Translations under genes and position numbers: made by a program
Shown here: positions 11,164 to 21,821 of the stretch, piece by piece
Layout: every line of letters begins with the position of its first letter
How positions within the stretch are numbered: the first letter of the stretch is position 1
Notes under the pieces: generated by a model
Seen by the model: only the letters and a program-made list of their open reading frames with translations
Database searches by the model: none
What the model was told of the DNA's origin: nothing
From: Pseudozyma flocculosa PF-1
Taxonomy: Eukaryota; Basidiomycota; Ustilaginomycetes; Ustilaginales; Ustilaginaceae
Length of the DNA stretch: 64,000 nucleotides
Reading direction: 5' to 3'
NCBI RefSeq assembly: GCF_000417875.1
Contig: NW_006920894.1
Coordinates: 228,417-292,416 of the forward strand

Positions 11164-11889
11164 GAACTGGAGATTCTGGCCAGGCGGCGGCAGACAAGGC
11201 TTGGGTGGATGCAAGCCCAGCGGCAGGCAAGCCAGGCCGGCCAGCCTGCCCGCCCGCGAAATTTTTTTCAAGCCTGCTCGGGATTTTTTCCTTCTCGCCC
11301 CCCCGCCACCCGCCCGCCTGCCTGTCTGCCTGTCTGCCGGCCTTCGCATCCGCATCCGCAACCCGAGCCCGCGGCTGTCCAAGCCCTAATTCCCGTCCTG
11401 GCAGGCGATCACAACTCGGATGCGAGCGACGCATCTGGCTTTGTCCCCGATTGATACCTGGACAGATCGGGACGGGCGCGCGACGCGTTCAAAGGTCAAG
11501 CCTGGCCCAAGGGGCCGAGAGCCAAGCGGCCTGGCGCCAGACCAACACCTCCGTTTGACTGCACCCCACCGCTGCTGCCGCCGCTCTTATCGCCACCGCA
11601 CCACGACCACAGCTGGCATTGGGCCACGACGACATCATCGACGACTGCCGCACAGAAGACACAAAGACTTTCCGCCGCTCCTTGTTGCGAAGCTCCATCC
11701 TCTCGCCGTTCATTCAGCAGGACTGCGACATACCCGCCGAGCGACCGACGAACGTACCATCCTCTCCGGCAGCAGCGAAACCGCCGAATACTGCCCAGCT
11801 CGGAGCGCTTCCTTGTCGACGCCTCGGCGACTTGATACCCAGTCCCTCCTCGACAGACTCATCAAGCGACCGGAAAGGCCCAGTTCAGC
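10833..11889. promoter_or_regulatory. Divergent promoter region, NOP1 / gamma-tubulin
   Basis: This 1057 bp spacer lies between opposite-strand start codons and therefore carries both promoters and leaders. It contains a GGCT tetranucleotide tract and short A/T runs around 11262-11290. No defined operator was recognised. Confidence 0.55.
11109..11164. repeat. (GGCT)n microsatellite
   Basis: About a dozen GGCT units with one interruption (TTCCTT) lie in the NOP1/gamma-tubulin divergent promoter. Confidence 0.95.
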
Positions 11890-13690
11890 ATGCCCAGGGA
11901 GCTCATCACATTACAAGCGGGCCAGTGCGGGTAAGTGCGGTGCGGCCCGATCTGTACACCCGCCCGCAGACGGCCCACATCTCTGACTTCTGCTGCTTCT
12001 TCCTTGCACCCTCTCGCATCCCACGCCACCTCTGCAGCAACCAGATCGGCTCGCACTTCTGGGAGCACCTCTGCAAGGAACACGGCATCGCAAAGGATGG
12101 CACGCTCGAGGACTATGCGTCCGAGGGCATGGGCGGCGACCGCAAGGATGTCTTTTTCTACCAGGCCGATGACGAGCACTACATCCCAAGAGCCATCCTG
12201 GTCGACCTCGAGCCACGGGTGAGCACAAGCAGAGGCGCACCGGTGTGGATGCGATGCCGTGCTGCTCTGGGCGTCCCCCTCGCTGACACTTTGCTGAGCG
12301 GCTCTTCCCGCCCACGACGCGACGGCAACCCCAGGTCATCAACAACATCCTGTCCGGGCCCTACAAGAATCTATACAACCCCGAGAACATCTATCAGAGC
12401 AAGACGGGAGGCGGTGCGGGAAACAACTGGGCGCAGGGTTATGGCGCCGGAGAGAAGATCGCAGACGAGCTCATCGAGATGGTCGACCGCGAGGCCGACG
12501 GCAGCGACAGCCTCGAGGTGAGCACCGCGCGCGTTGCAAGAGGGTGCAGCCGGCCGGCACACCACGACCAAGATCGACTGACGGCCTTCTTGCCCCTCTG
12601 CTTGCGACGCCGCAGGGTTTCATGATGATGCACTCGATCGCTGGCGGCACGGGATCTGGGTTGGGCTCGTTCCTGCTGGAGCGGCTCAACGATGCCTACC
12701 CAAAGAAGCTGATCCAGACGTACAGCGTGTTTCCCAACTCGGAAGAGACGTCGGACGTCGTGGTGCAGCCGTACAACTCGGTGCTGACCATGAAGCGGCT
12801 GGTCAACAACGCCGACAGCTGCGTCGTGCTCGACAATGCCGCGCTCAGCCGCATCGCGGCCGACCGCCTGCACCTGCAAAACCCGAGCTACAGGTACGTG
12901 TTGCGCCGTCGCCGCCGGAGGGGGATCGAGTGTGATGGTCGTTGCCGGGCAAGGGACCGCCGTGCTGACGCTTGACTGGTAACTTTGCCCGCCTTTGCGA
13001 CGCCGCAGCCAAACCAACCAGCTGGTCAGCACCGTGATGGGCGCGTCGACGACGACGCTGCGGTTCCCGGGCTACATGAACAACGACCTGGTCGGCATGA
13101 TTGCGTCGCTGATCCCGACGCCGCGGGCCCACTTCCTGATGACGTCGTACACGCCCTTCACGTCGGACAATGTGGACCGGGGCAAGGCGACGATGAAGAC
13201 GACGGTACTCGACGTGATGCGGCGGCTGCTGCAGCCCAAGAACCGGATGGTCAGCACGCAGGGGGCGTCCAAGTCGAGCTGCTACATTTCCATCCTCAAC
13301 ATTATCCAGGGCGACGTGGATCCGCGCGACGTGCACAAGTCGCTGCTGCGCATCCGGGAGCGGCACCTTGCCAGCTTTATCCCGTGGGGGCCGGCGTCGA
13401 TCCAGGTGGCGCTGTCGAAGCGGTCGCCGTACGTGCCGTCCTCGCACCGGGTGAGCGGGCTGATGCTGGCCAACAACACGGGGATCGCGCACCTGTTCAA
13501 GCGGATGGTGGACCAGTACGACCGGCTGCGGAAGCGCAACGCGTTCCTCGACATGTACAAGCGCGAGCCGATGTTCGCAAACGACCTGAGCGAGTTTGAC
13601 GAGGCAAGAGAGACGGTGCAGGAGCTCATGACCGAGTACAAGGCCGCCGAGTCGCCCGACTACATTTCGGGCGGCGTCGACGACGTCTAG
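11890..13690 (+). CDS. TUB4: Gamma-tubulin
   Basis: GTP-binding tubulin of the gamma-tubulin complex, which nucleates microtubules at spindle pole bodies. Five exons are predicted: 11890-11930, 12038-12218, 12335-12517, 12616-12893 and 13009-13690. They encode 454 residues, the normal length. The N-terminus [14 protein letters not shown] separates it from alpha- and beta-tubulin. The split exon then reads [17 protein letters not shown]. The tubulin signature GGTGSGLGS is intact ([18 protein letters not shown]), and gamma-specific [27 protein letters not shown] and FMTSYTP-like [13 protein letters not shown] are present. Every intron has a GTGAGT, GTAAGT or GTACGT donor, and all joins restore conserved residues. 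The C-terminus ends YISGGVDDV. Confidence 0.97.
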
Positions 13691-14247
13691 CCGGCCACGG
13701 CGGCGCTCGTCCTGGTCGCCGCTCCTGCCGCTCCTGCTGCTGCTGTCGCTGCTGACGCTGTTGCCGCTGCTCGTCTGTTCTCGTCTTGTGCCTGTAATTG
13801 TATCGCTCTCGTGCACCCATCCCTTCATCGAAGTCACCGTCTGCTGGTTGGTTTGAATTGGCCGGGCCTGAGGCTTGCACTGGCAGGGGTCAAGCTGCGG
13901 ACGACAACTCGGGTCTCGGGTCGCGTGCTGGGGTCAGGGCTGCCGTTGGCCCAGGCAGGGTGCTGGCCCGGGCTGCAGGCGCAGAGGGGGCGCCTGTTGG
14001 ACGTCGCGACCTCGCCTCGCCTTCCCTCCACCACCTTCGCCGCATCTTCGCGTCTCGTTGTTGCCGCCGCCGCCGCCCACCACGGATGCAAGACAGCGCT
14101 AGCCCTCCTTCCTCTCCTCTGCACCTCGTACGGCCCCGCACACGCTCCTTGCTGTCCTCAAGAAACGGCCACCTGCCTCGCCAAGACGGGTTGTCCAGGC
14201 AGACTGACAAGCCCTAGGCACTCGCCAACACCGCCGCTCCCTTCAGC
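13691..14247. promoter_or_regulatory. Spacer upstream of TAF6
   Basis: This 557 bp spacer separates tandem gamma-tubulin and TAF6. It should hold the gamma-tubulin 3' UTR and the TAF6 promoter and leader. No distinct element or gene was seen. Confidence 0.5.
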
Positions 14248-16739
14248 ATGGCACCCTCCACCAAGCCATCCGCTTCCGCCAGCACCACCGCCGCCGCTAC
14301 CAACAACGCGCAAACAGGCGGTGCCGCAAATGGATCAGCTGCGCCGCCAAACGCCAACGGCTCCACCGGCGGCCTGGGTCTCTCGGCCTCGTCGTCGTCG
14401 ACCCCCCTCGGCCTCCCCTTTGCCGGCGCCCCGACCTCAGTCTACCCGACCGACACTGTTCGCGATGTGGCCGAGTCTCTGGGCATCGCCAACTTCAAGG
14501 ATAACGTAGCCGCTGCTCTCGCTGCCGACGTCGAGTACCGCATCCGCGAGATTGTCCAGGATGCGACCAAGTTCATGCGCCACTCGAAGCGTGATCAGCT
14601 CAAGACGTCAGACATTGACGCAGCCCTCCGCGGCCGCAACATCGAGCCGCTGTACGGCTTTCTCCCATCTTCGGCAGGCAGGCTCGCCACCTCGAGGTAC
14701 ACCGCCGGCCCTTCGTTCCGCAAGGTTCAGACCGCCTCGGGTGTCCCGCTGCACTACGTCGAGGACGAGGAGATCGACTTTGACAAGATCCTCGAGGCCG
14801 GTCCGAGGATCGGCGTGGGCAAGGGCGTGGGCTGGGGCGCACATTGGCTTGCAATCGAGGGCGTCCAGCCCGCGCTGCCGCAGAACCCTTCGCCAGCCGA
14901 CCTGGCAGAGGTTGTGGGCCCCGTCGGGTTCGCGGGACCCGTCGCAGCTCAGACAACGGCAGCAGCACCCGCGGCCAAAGCGGTGGCAGTGGCCGGTACC
15001 GGTGCGGGCGACGCGCAGGCAGTCGCCAAGCCGCTCGTCAAGCACATTCTCTCACGAGAGCTGCAGCTCTACTACGAGCGCCTCACCAAGGCCATCGTTT
15101 CGCCCCCGCCAGAGGCCGACGAAGACTTCGACGACGCCGACGACGACAACGACAACGTAGACGACAGGGCAGGCGTCGCCAGTGGCAAAGGAACGGACGA
15201 TATGGACATCGACGACGAGGAGCAAAAGGGCATCGTCACGCCGCCCCGGCCGGGCGCCGCGCCCGCGCTGCCGCTCAAGACGTTCGAGAAGAAGGGCTCC
15301 GGCAATCGCGTGCGCGACGCGGCGCTGGCCAGCCTGCGCGGCGACCCGGGTCTGCACCAGCTGGTGCCATACCTCGTCCAGTTTGTCGGGGGCAAGGTCA
15401 TCGAGATCCTTCGCGGCGGTGCTGGGCAAGTCGACGGTGCCGAACTGGACCGCCTCCACGGCGGCGAGGGGAGGGAGATCTCGACGGCCGACAACCACAT
15501 GCTCAGCGTCATGCTCAGCACCGTCCACGCCGTCCTGGTCAACCCGCATATCTTTGTCGAGCCTTATGTGAGTGTGCCCGCAGAGCCGCTGTGCGGTAGA
15601 GCCGACCAAACATCCACCTTCACTGCCAGAGTCCATGGTCGCTTACCCTACACCGCCTCCTCCAATGTGCAACCCTTGCCTCCGCCTGCAGCTTCACCAA
15701 ATGATGCCATCGATCCTGTCGATCCTGCTGACGACATCGCTGGCGGAGCCCGGTCTCGACGCGCAATCGACGCACGAGATCGACAACCCGCTCATCACGG
15801 CGGGGCCCTCGTCTTACTCGCTGCGCGCCTATGCCTCGGCGCTGCTGGCGCACATTGTCGAAAAGCACGGGCCGTCGTACCCCTCGCTCAAGCCGCGCAT
15901 CGTGACGACGCTGCTCAAGGCGCTACTCGCCGGAGCGCTGCCCGACGCCGGGCCGACGACGGCGTCGACGCAGACCAGCAGCGTCAACGGAGGCGACCCG
16001 CATCACCGAGGCCGAAGCGCCAGCCGCGCTCTGTCCGCGGACCGCACCGGTGCAGGCAGACCTGGACCGCGTCCCGAGCCGGGCACCAAGGTGGGCGCGA
16101 TCATGGGTCTGCGGAGGCTGGGCAAGGCGAGCTTCAAGGTGCTGCTGCAAGGCTCGTTGGCGATCGGCAAGGGCGAGGGACAGGGACAGGGAGAGGACGA
16201 GAGCGAGCCAAAGTGCCCCCTCTTCCTGCTCGGTGGGTGGATGCAGGCGTGGGAAGAGGGGGATCACAACAACGGCGCCCTTTCCGGCAGCGATGCGCAT
16301 GGAGATGGTGACGACGAGGGACGAAGGAAGTCGAGGCAGACGAGGGAGAGGCAGCTGCGGCCCATCTTGAGGGAGATCACTGTGAGTCCATCGCCGCGCT
16401 GCGGTATCGGGAGCCTTGCGCGCCGGCGCACTGACCCTTGCTTGAACCCTCGTGCTGCGCGCCTGAATCTTCGATCATCAGGGAGGTCTACACGCCCTGC
16501 TCCCGCCCTTTGTCCCGACAACGACCGAGGTGACGGGCACCGACGAGGAGCGCACGGCCGCTCTGCAGAGGGCGTACGGCGCCTACTGGATGGACCGGGT
16601 GATTGCGCGCGACGGCAGGGCGAGGATCGCGCTCGAGATCGAAGCCGGTCTGCGCGGGACGGCCCTCGAGGACTTGGCCTCGGCCAAGCGGGATCGGGAT
16701 CGAGGCGGTGAGGTCAAGACCGAGTCCAAGTCCGGATAG
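14248..16739 (+). CDS. TAF6: Transcription initiation factor TFIID subunit 6 (TAF6)
   Basis: Histone-fold TAF shared by TFIID and, in fungi, SAGA; it pairs with TAF9. Exons 14248-15567, 15692-16381 and 16482-16739 give 755 residues with phase-0 introns. Residues 1-68 are a Thr/Ala/Asn-rich leader. The histone fold starts at VYPTDTVRDVAESLGIANF and continues through RIREIVQDATKFMRHSKR and TSDIDAALRGRNIEPLYGF, all family hallmarks. The TAF6 C-terminal HEAT-like domain is recognisable in LSRELQLYYERLTKAI, LHQLVPYLVQFVGGKV, the spliced HIFVEPYLHQMMPSILSILL and RAYASALLAHIVEKHG. Acidic and Gly/Arg-rich inserts make it larger than the yeast protein (about 500 residues). The HFI1/ADA1 gene at 53.8 kb is another SAGA subunit, but the two are too far apart to be called linked. 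Confidence 0.95.
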
Positions 16740-17261
16740 CGTCCCCCTCCCCCCTTGCCCCCCCCCCTCTTTCTCTCTCTCTGACGACGGGGCGGAGGGG
16801 GCGTTTTGTATTTCTAGCTTTGTTCCTGACGAGGCGACGCGAGGCGGGGCATGGTGTCGATGCCGTTTCACAGCAGCATCCCGAGACGACGGACGGGCCG
16901 CACGCTTCTGCGCTGCAGATGTGGCGTGCTGCGTCCAAGGGTATCGTTGTCAGTGTGTAGAGTGTCGCTGCAGCAGTTCGACTTTGTCGTCCCTGACCAG
17001 AGGCGAGCAGACAGGCAATGACGGCCGCAAAAGCCGAAAAGATGCTGCAAAAGCTTGCCGATGGCGATGGATGTAGATCGAGGTAAGAATACACGGGGGA
17101 ACAGGGCGCTCTTGGACGGTAGTGTGACCGATTGCGATGAGCCTTGGTGAGGACAGGAGTAAGACGAGGCAGATGGGAAGGGGCGAGGTGATCACCGCTT
17201 GGACTGTGTCGCCGCCTCTGTAGCGCGCAAGCGAGGGGAGAGACACGGCGGTAGATCATGG
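16740..17261. other. Spacer between convergent TAF6 and LSM2
   Basis: The 522 bp 3' flank of two convergent genes has C- and CT-rich stretches just after the TAF6 stop codon. No gene was seen. Confidence 0.6.
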
Positions 17262-17816
17262 TCAGTCGATGACCTCTTCTGGTTCGCCAGGCCTAAACGC
17301 AGCCTGAAGCTCGGGAGGAACCGGGCGGAGGTGAGGGGACAGACGTACCTCTTCGCGTGGCGTCCTCGAGGAGCTGCGTGTCGACAGCTGCGGCGGGGAT
17401 GTGGACGTACCGCACCACTGATCCGCGGATGAATGCGGACTTGACTGCTGCCTGGATGTTGCGGAACATCGACCAAGGAGTGGGGTGGGTCGAAGCGTCA
17501 GCGGCCGGAGGCGAGGCGAGGCGAGGCGAGGGAGGTGAGCGCGGTCCGGTTGGGCACCTACCATGTGCGGGTACCTCGCCTCGTCGAGGACGCGGATGTT
17601 GTCAATCTTGAAGTTGAGGAACTGGTCGACGCTCTTGAGGGTACCCTGGATTGCCAGGTCGTTTTTGAGCTCGATTGTCACCTGCTGGCCCGTGAGGGTC
17701 TTGAACGCCGAGAAGATGAGCTGCGCCGCGCGAGGAGGGAGCGACGTCGGTGTCGGTTGTTAGCATGGACGACGTTGTGAAGCGGATCCGATGACATCTC
17801 GAACGCTACTCACCAT
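17262..17816 (-). CDS. LSM2: U6 snRNA-associated Sm-like protein LSm2
   Basis: Subunit of the LSm1-7 (mRNA decay) and LSm2-8 (U6 snRNA) heptameric rings. Four exons are predicted: 17816-17814 (only the ATG), 17720-17562, 17451-17349 and 17278-17262. They encode 93 residues, close to the usual 95. After the lone start codon the protein reads LIFSAFKTLTGQQVTIELKN (Sm1 region), then LKSVDQFLNFKIDNIRV, then YPHM joined to AAVKSAFIRGSVVRYVHIP (Sm2 with the Ile-Arg-Gly-Ser-Val-Val-Arg-Tyr-Val core) and DTQLLEDATRREEVID. Sm1 and Sm2 both fit LSm2 closely. The start was chosen because ATG is followed directly by GTGAGT, and a CAG acceptor stands right before the conserved Leu-Ile-Phe. The last 17-nt exon is the least certain part. 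It diverges from WRS1. Confidence 0.9.
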
Positions 17817-18180
17817 CTTGTGGAGTGCGGGCGCTGTGCGAGAGGGTGAGCGGGTTGATGGTGGTGGTGATGGTGGTGATGGGCGAGTGTCGAGGTGGAG
17901 TCGTCGGAAGTGGGCGGCGCCGGCATCACGTGGAGCGACTGGAAGCTGGGCCCCTCTGGCCCATGCATTTGAGCTTCTTCTCTCTGGCTGAGTTGGCTGG
18001 CTGGCTGGCTGGCCGGGAAAAGCCAGTCCGAACCCAAGGCACACTCGACCCTCTCCAGGCACCTCCTTCTCCTCGACCCTTAACCCTCACTGACCCACCC
18101 TTACTACCCTAGGTTCCCCTCCGCCTCTCGACCCCTTCCACGTCTCTGTCTCCCTCCACCCTCCCTTGCGCCCCGCCATC
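17817..18180. promoter_or_regulatory. Divergent promoter region, LSM2 / WRS1
   Basis: This 364 bp spacer between opposite start codons holds GGT/GAT repeats around 17855-17882, a GGCT run at 17993-18013 and a strongly C/T-rich leader before the WRS1 ATG. No specific factor site was identified. Confidence 0.55.
17993..18013. repeat. (GGCT)n short tandem repeat
   Basis: About five GGCT units lie in the LSM2/WRS1 divergent promoter, the same unit as in the NOP1/gamma-tubulin promoter. Confidence 0.9.
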
Positions 18181-19881
18181 ATGACCGAGCAGGTGACGCA
18201 AAAGATGGCCGACTCGTCGCTCGAGGCCACCGTGGATGCGGCCACCGAGCAAAAAGTCACGCCCTGGGACGTCGAGGGCGCCACCGTCAACGGCCAGCAG
18301 GTCGCCATCGACTACGACAAGCTCATCAAGGAGTTTGGAACGAGGCAGATCGACCAGCAGCTCCTCGACCGCTTCGAGAGCGTCACGGGCTGGAAGCCCC
18401 ACCCGCTCCTCCGCCGCGGCGCCTTTTTCAGCCACCGCGAGCTCGACGTCATCCTCACCCGCTACGAGCAGGGAAAGCCCTTCTACCTCTATACCGGCCG
18501 CGGACCCAGCTCCGACTCGATGCATCTCGGCCACCTCATCCCCTTCCTCTTTACAAAGTGGCTCCAGGACGTCTTTGACTGCCCCCTCGTCGTACAGCTC
18601 ACCGACGACGAAAAGTTCCTCTTCAAGCCTGCACTCAAGCTCGAGCAGGTCAAGCAGTTCTCGTTTACCAACGCCCGCGACATCATTGCCTGCGGCTTCA
18701 ACCTCGAAAAGACCTTCATCTTCTCCAACCTCGACTACGTCGGCGGCGCCTTTTACGCCAACGTCGTCCGCATCTCGAGGCTCATCACCATCAACCAGTC
18801 CAAGGGCACCTTTGGTTTCAACGACAGGTGCGTGCAGACGAGGCGAGAAGAGGTGGACGAGGTGGAAGGAAAGACTGGCCTGGCCGATTGACCCTTCACC
18901 CTTGCTGAACCCCCGTTCTGGTCTCATATCCTCGCCCCTCCCCCTCCCCCTCGACGCCCCGCCGGCACCCGCAGCGACAGCGTCGGCAAGGTCCACTTTG
19001 TCTCGATCCAGGCCGCACCGTCGTTTTCCAACTCGTTCCCGCAGATATTCGGCGACAAGCACGACATCCCCTGCCTGATTCCGTGCGCCATCGACCAGGA
19101 CCCCTACTTCCGGCAGACGCGCGACGTGGCCGCGCGCCTAAAGTACCCCAAGCCGTGCCTGATCCACTCCAAGTTCTTCCCGGCGCTCCAGGGCAGCCAG
19201 ACCAAGATGAGCGCCAGCCAGGAAAACAGCGGCATCTTCATGCACGACACGCCCAACCAGATCAAGAACAAGATCAACAAGCACGCCTTTAGCGGCGGGC
19301 AGGAGACGGCAGAGGAGCAGCGCAAGCTCGGCGGCAACCCGGACGTCGACGTGGCGTTCCAGTACCTCACCTTCTTCCTCGACGACGACGAGGAGCTCAA
19401 GCAGATCGAGCGCGTGAGTTGCCGGTCGGCGACGACGAGCAGGGGTGGCGCTTGACAGAGTCTCGTGGTTTGCTCAGCGTGTTCCGTAACCTTTTTCTTC
19501 TTGGCCACGCGTTCAGGACTACCGCTCGGGCGCCCTCTTGACCGGAGAGCTCAAGAAGCGCTGCATCACGGTGCTTCAGAAGGTGGTCGGCAACTTCCAG
19601 GAGGTGCGTTACTCCTCGCTTACCGCTGGCCGTCATTCGCCTCGTTCCGAGAAGGGCCGAGCGCTGACCCCTCCGTCTCCTCCGTCTCCATCTGCCCTTG
19701 TGTCCCTGTGCCCCTCGACGTGCCCGCCCTGCAGCGAAAGGCAAAGGTGACGGACGACGTGGTGCGCCAGTTTATGGACGGGACGAGGAAGATTGACCCC
19801 GCCGTCCCGCCGGCCAAGTCGACGGTGCACAAGCAGCAGCAGACGGCCCAGGAGACGACGGTCTCTTCGACCCAGGCATAG
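18181..19881 (+). CDS. WRS1: Cytoplasmic tryptophanyl-tRNA synthetase
   Basis: Class I aminoacyl-tRNA synthetase that charges tRNA-Trp. Exons 18181-18827, 18975-19413, 19517-19603 and 19735-19881 give 439 residues, normal for the eukaryotic enzyme. The ATP-binding HIGH-type motif is MHLGH (in [13 protein letters not shown]), and the second signature is KMSAS (in [17 protein letters not shown]). Other eukaryotic WRS hallmarks are [44 protein letters not shown] and [15 protein letters not shown]. The C-terminal tail after MDGTRKID is Pro/Thr/Gln-rich. The CT-rich leader and in-frame ATG immediately before [12 protein letters not shown] set the start. It is the last gene before a 6 kb spacer. 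Confidence 0.96.
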
Positions 19882-20722
19882 ACGGCGTGGCGATTCCGGC
19901 CGCCACCTTTGCCTTCTTTCCGACCCTTGGCCGTCATGGGCTCTTGCGTTTCGGGCAGCTGTGGTACCGGGCCACTTGACCTGAGGTTCCGGCAGAAGAT
20001 TGTCCTTGGAGAGCGAGGAGCTGCGATGCGCCATCGCCTAGAACAGAAATCGAGATGGGCTCAGAGGGCGGACGTGATGGTCTGCATCGCTGTGCGCCGT
20101 GGAGAGAGGTTATCCTCAGGCGTGACGGCGACGTTGCTGGAGCTGTGTGCGATATCGAAGCGTCGAAAGAAGAGAAGGGATGCGTGGCGGCGCGGTGGTG
20201 GCGGCGAGCGGGGATGAGGCTACGGCGGCTATACCCTCGGCACGACTCGGAACCGCTTCGCACCCCGGCGCACCGCACCGCGCCGCATCGCACTGTTCCG
20301 TTTCGTCACGAGAGCGTCTTCGACGACGCCAAGAGCCAGGCACTCACATACGGCAGGTTTCTCTCTCCATACCTGCCTTGGCACGTCCCGACCACCGTAC
20401 ACGGAGAGAAGGAGCTGCAAAGATCGGGGAGTGAATGATCCAACCATTGTCTGCGAGTGACAGAGAGCCAGAAAGAAGGATGGGACGAGCCTCGCGATCT
20501 TCGGCTACCGCCCCGCCCCGTCATGTTTGTGGCGCCGAGACCGTCACCATGTGTGGCGCCGCCGCCACCGTCGCCGTCGTCTTTGTCGTGTTCGGTGTCA
20601 GAGGGCGACGGCGTTGGGTTGGTATGACGAGGTGGCGGGCGCTACGAGCACGAGCGAGACGTCTGATCGGCCCCACCAGGAGCGCATGCAGCTTTCATCG
20701 GGCTCGTTGGATCACTCATCGG

Positions 20723-20732
20723 CCTGGCCAGG
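20723..20732. repeat. CCTGGCCAGG palindrome
   Basis: Perfect 10-bp palindrome in the 6.1 kb spacer, one of five spacer copies seen in the window. Confidence 0.8.
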
Positions 20733-21795
20733 TCTGCCTGACCTCAGATCCTCGTGTAGATAGAGTTCTCACCTGCCTGGCCTAGCCTGCCATCGGCCGT
20801 CCCGCCTCTGTACAGACGGTTGGCTGGTACGGCATCTACGGAAAGCAGCACCCAGTCCTGCCTCTGCCAGCGCGACCCATGCGCGAGGTGACAAAATGTA
20901 CGTATGACCGAGCAAGCGCAGCGTACTCGGCATGGCGTGGTCGACAGCGCAGCGTAGCCAGCATCTTTCCACTCGAGTCTAGACGTACTGGAGGTCCAGA
21001 GGCCACGCCGCAACATCGGCCGGGCGGGCCGCCCATCATGCATCTGTGCTGATTTCCCTGCTGCCCTGGTCGCCCGCCCGCCCGCGCTGCCTGCTTGATC
21101 GATAGGAGACTTTTGATTCGTAGATCAACAGATTCCGGGTCGATGCTCGCCCTCCTCCGCTCTCTCTCTGTCGCGTGGGCCAACGACGGCGTGGACGGCG
21201 AAACGACGTCGACCGACCTAGCCTTTGTCTCCATGCGCATCTAACCCCCCGTCTCTCGTCTGGCTGGCCAGGCCCTTGACATGTTGACCGCAAGTTCCGT
21301 TGGGTTAGGGCGGGTGGACGCACCGGCGGCGGATCTCTCTTCAGCTTCTGATCTAATCTGCGGGGCGTTGGTCGACCCACCCGCCACCTGGCCCGCACGT
21401 CTCTCACGCGACCGCACCCACGTAAGGAGCGCAGCGCTGGCCTGACCAGGCCCGGCCTGGGCTGGCCCAATCAGGTGCGATCCTTTATCTGTGCATCCCG
21501 CCGTCCCCGGCGAGCCTCGAGATCTGTGCGAGATGCCGGCGTGCGACTACTACTCTGTCCCCGGCCTCGAGCCACGACCACGACCGACCACGACCACGAC
21601 CCCTCCACGCGCCCTGCCTTGACTACCCCCCAGCCGATCCTGATGTCGATGGTCGTGTGCAGGTCCCTCCTGCCAGCCCGTACGGGTAGCGCCGGTTCCT
21701 GGTCGACAATATTACACCGCGTCCCATTCACGCTTCGAATCCCGGTCATCCTCGACCCGCACTGATCTGCGTCCACCTCCGTATGCTCTGTGCCT

Positions 21796-21821
21796 GTATG
21801 TACGTACAGTACAGTACATAC
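21796..21821. repeat. Inverted repeat GTATGTAC...GTACATAC
   Basis: Two perfect 8-bp arms are separated by 10 bases (GTACAGTACA), which are themselves GTAC-rich. The sequence could form a hairpin or be a dimeric factor site. It lies in the long spacer with no gene nearby. Confidence 0.8.

Noticed and set aside
21715..21760. TTCGAATCCC word resembling a tRNA T-loop
   Set aside because: The flanking bases do not form the T stem, and no acceptor or D arm is present.
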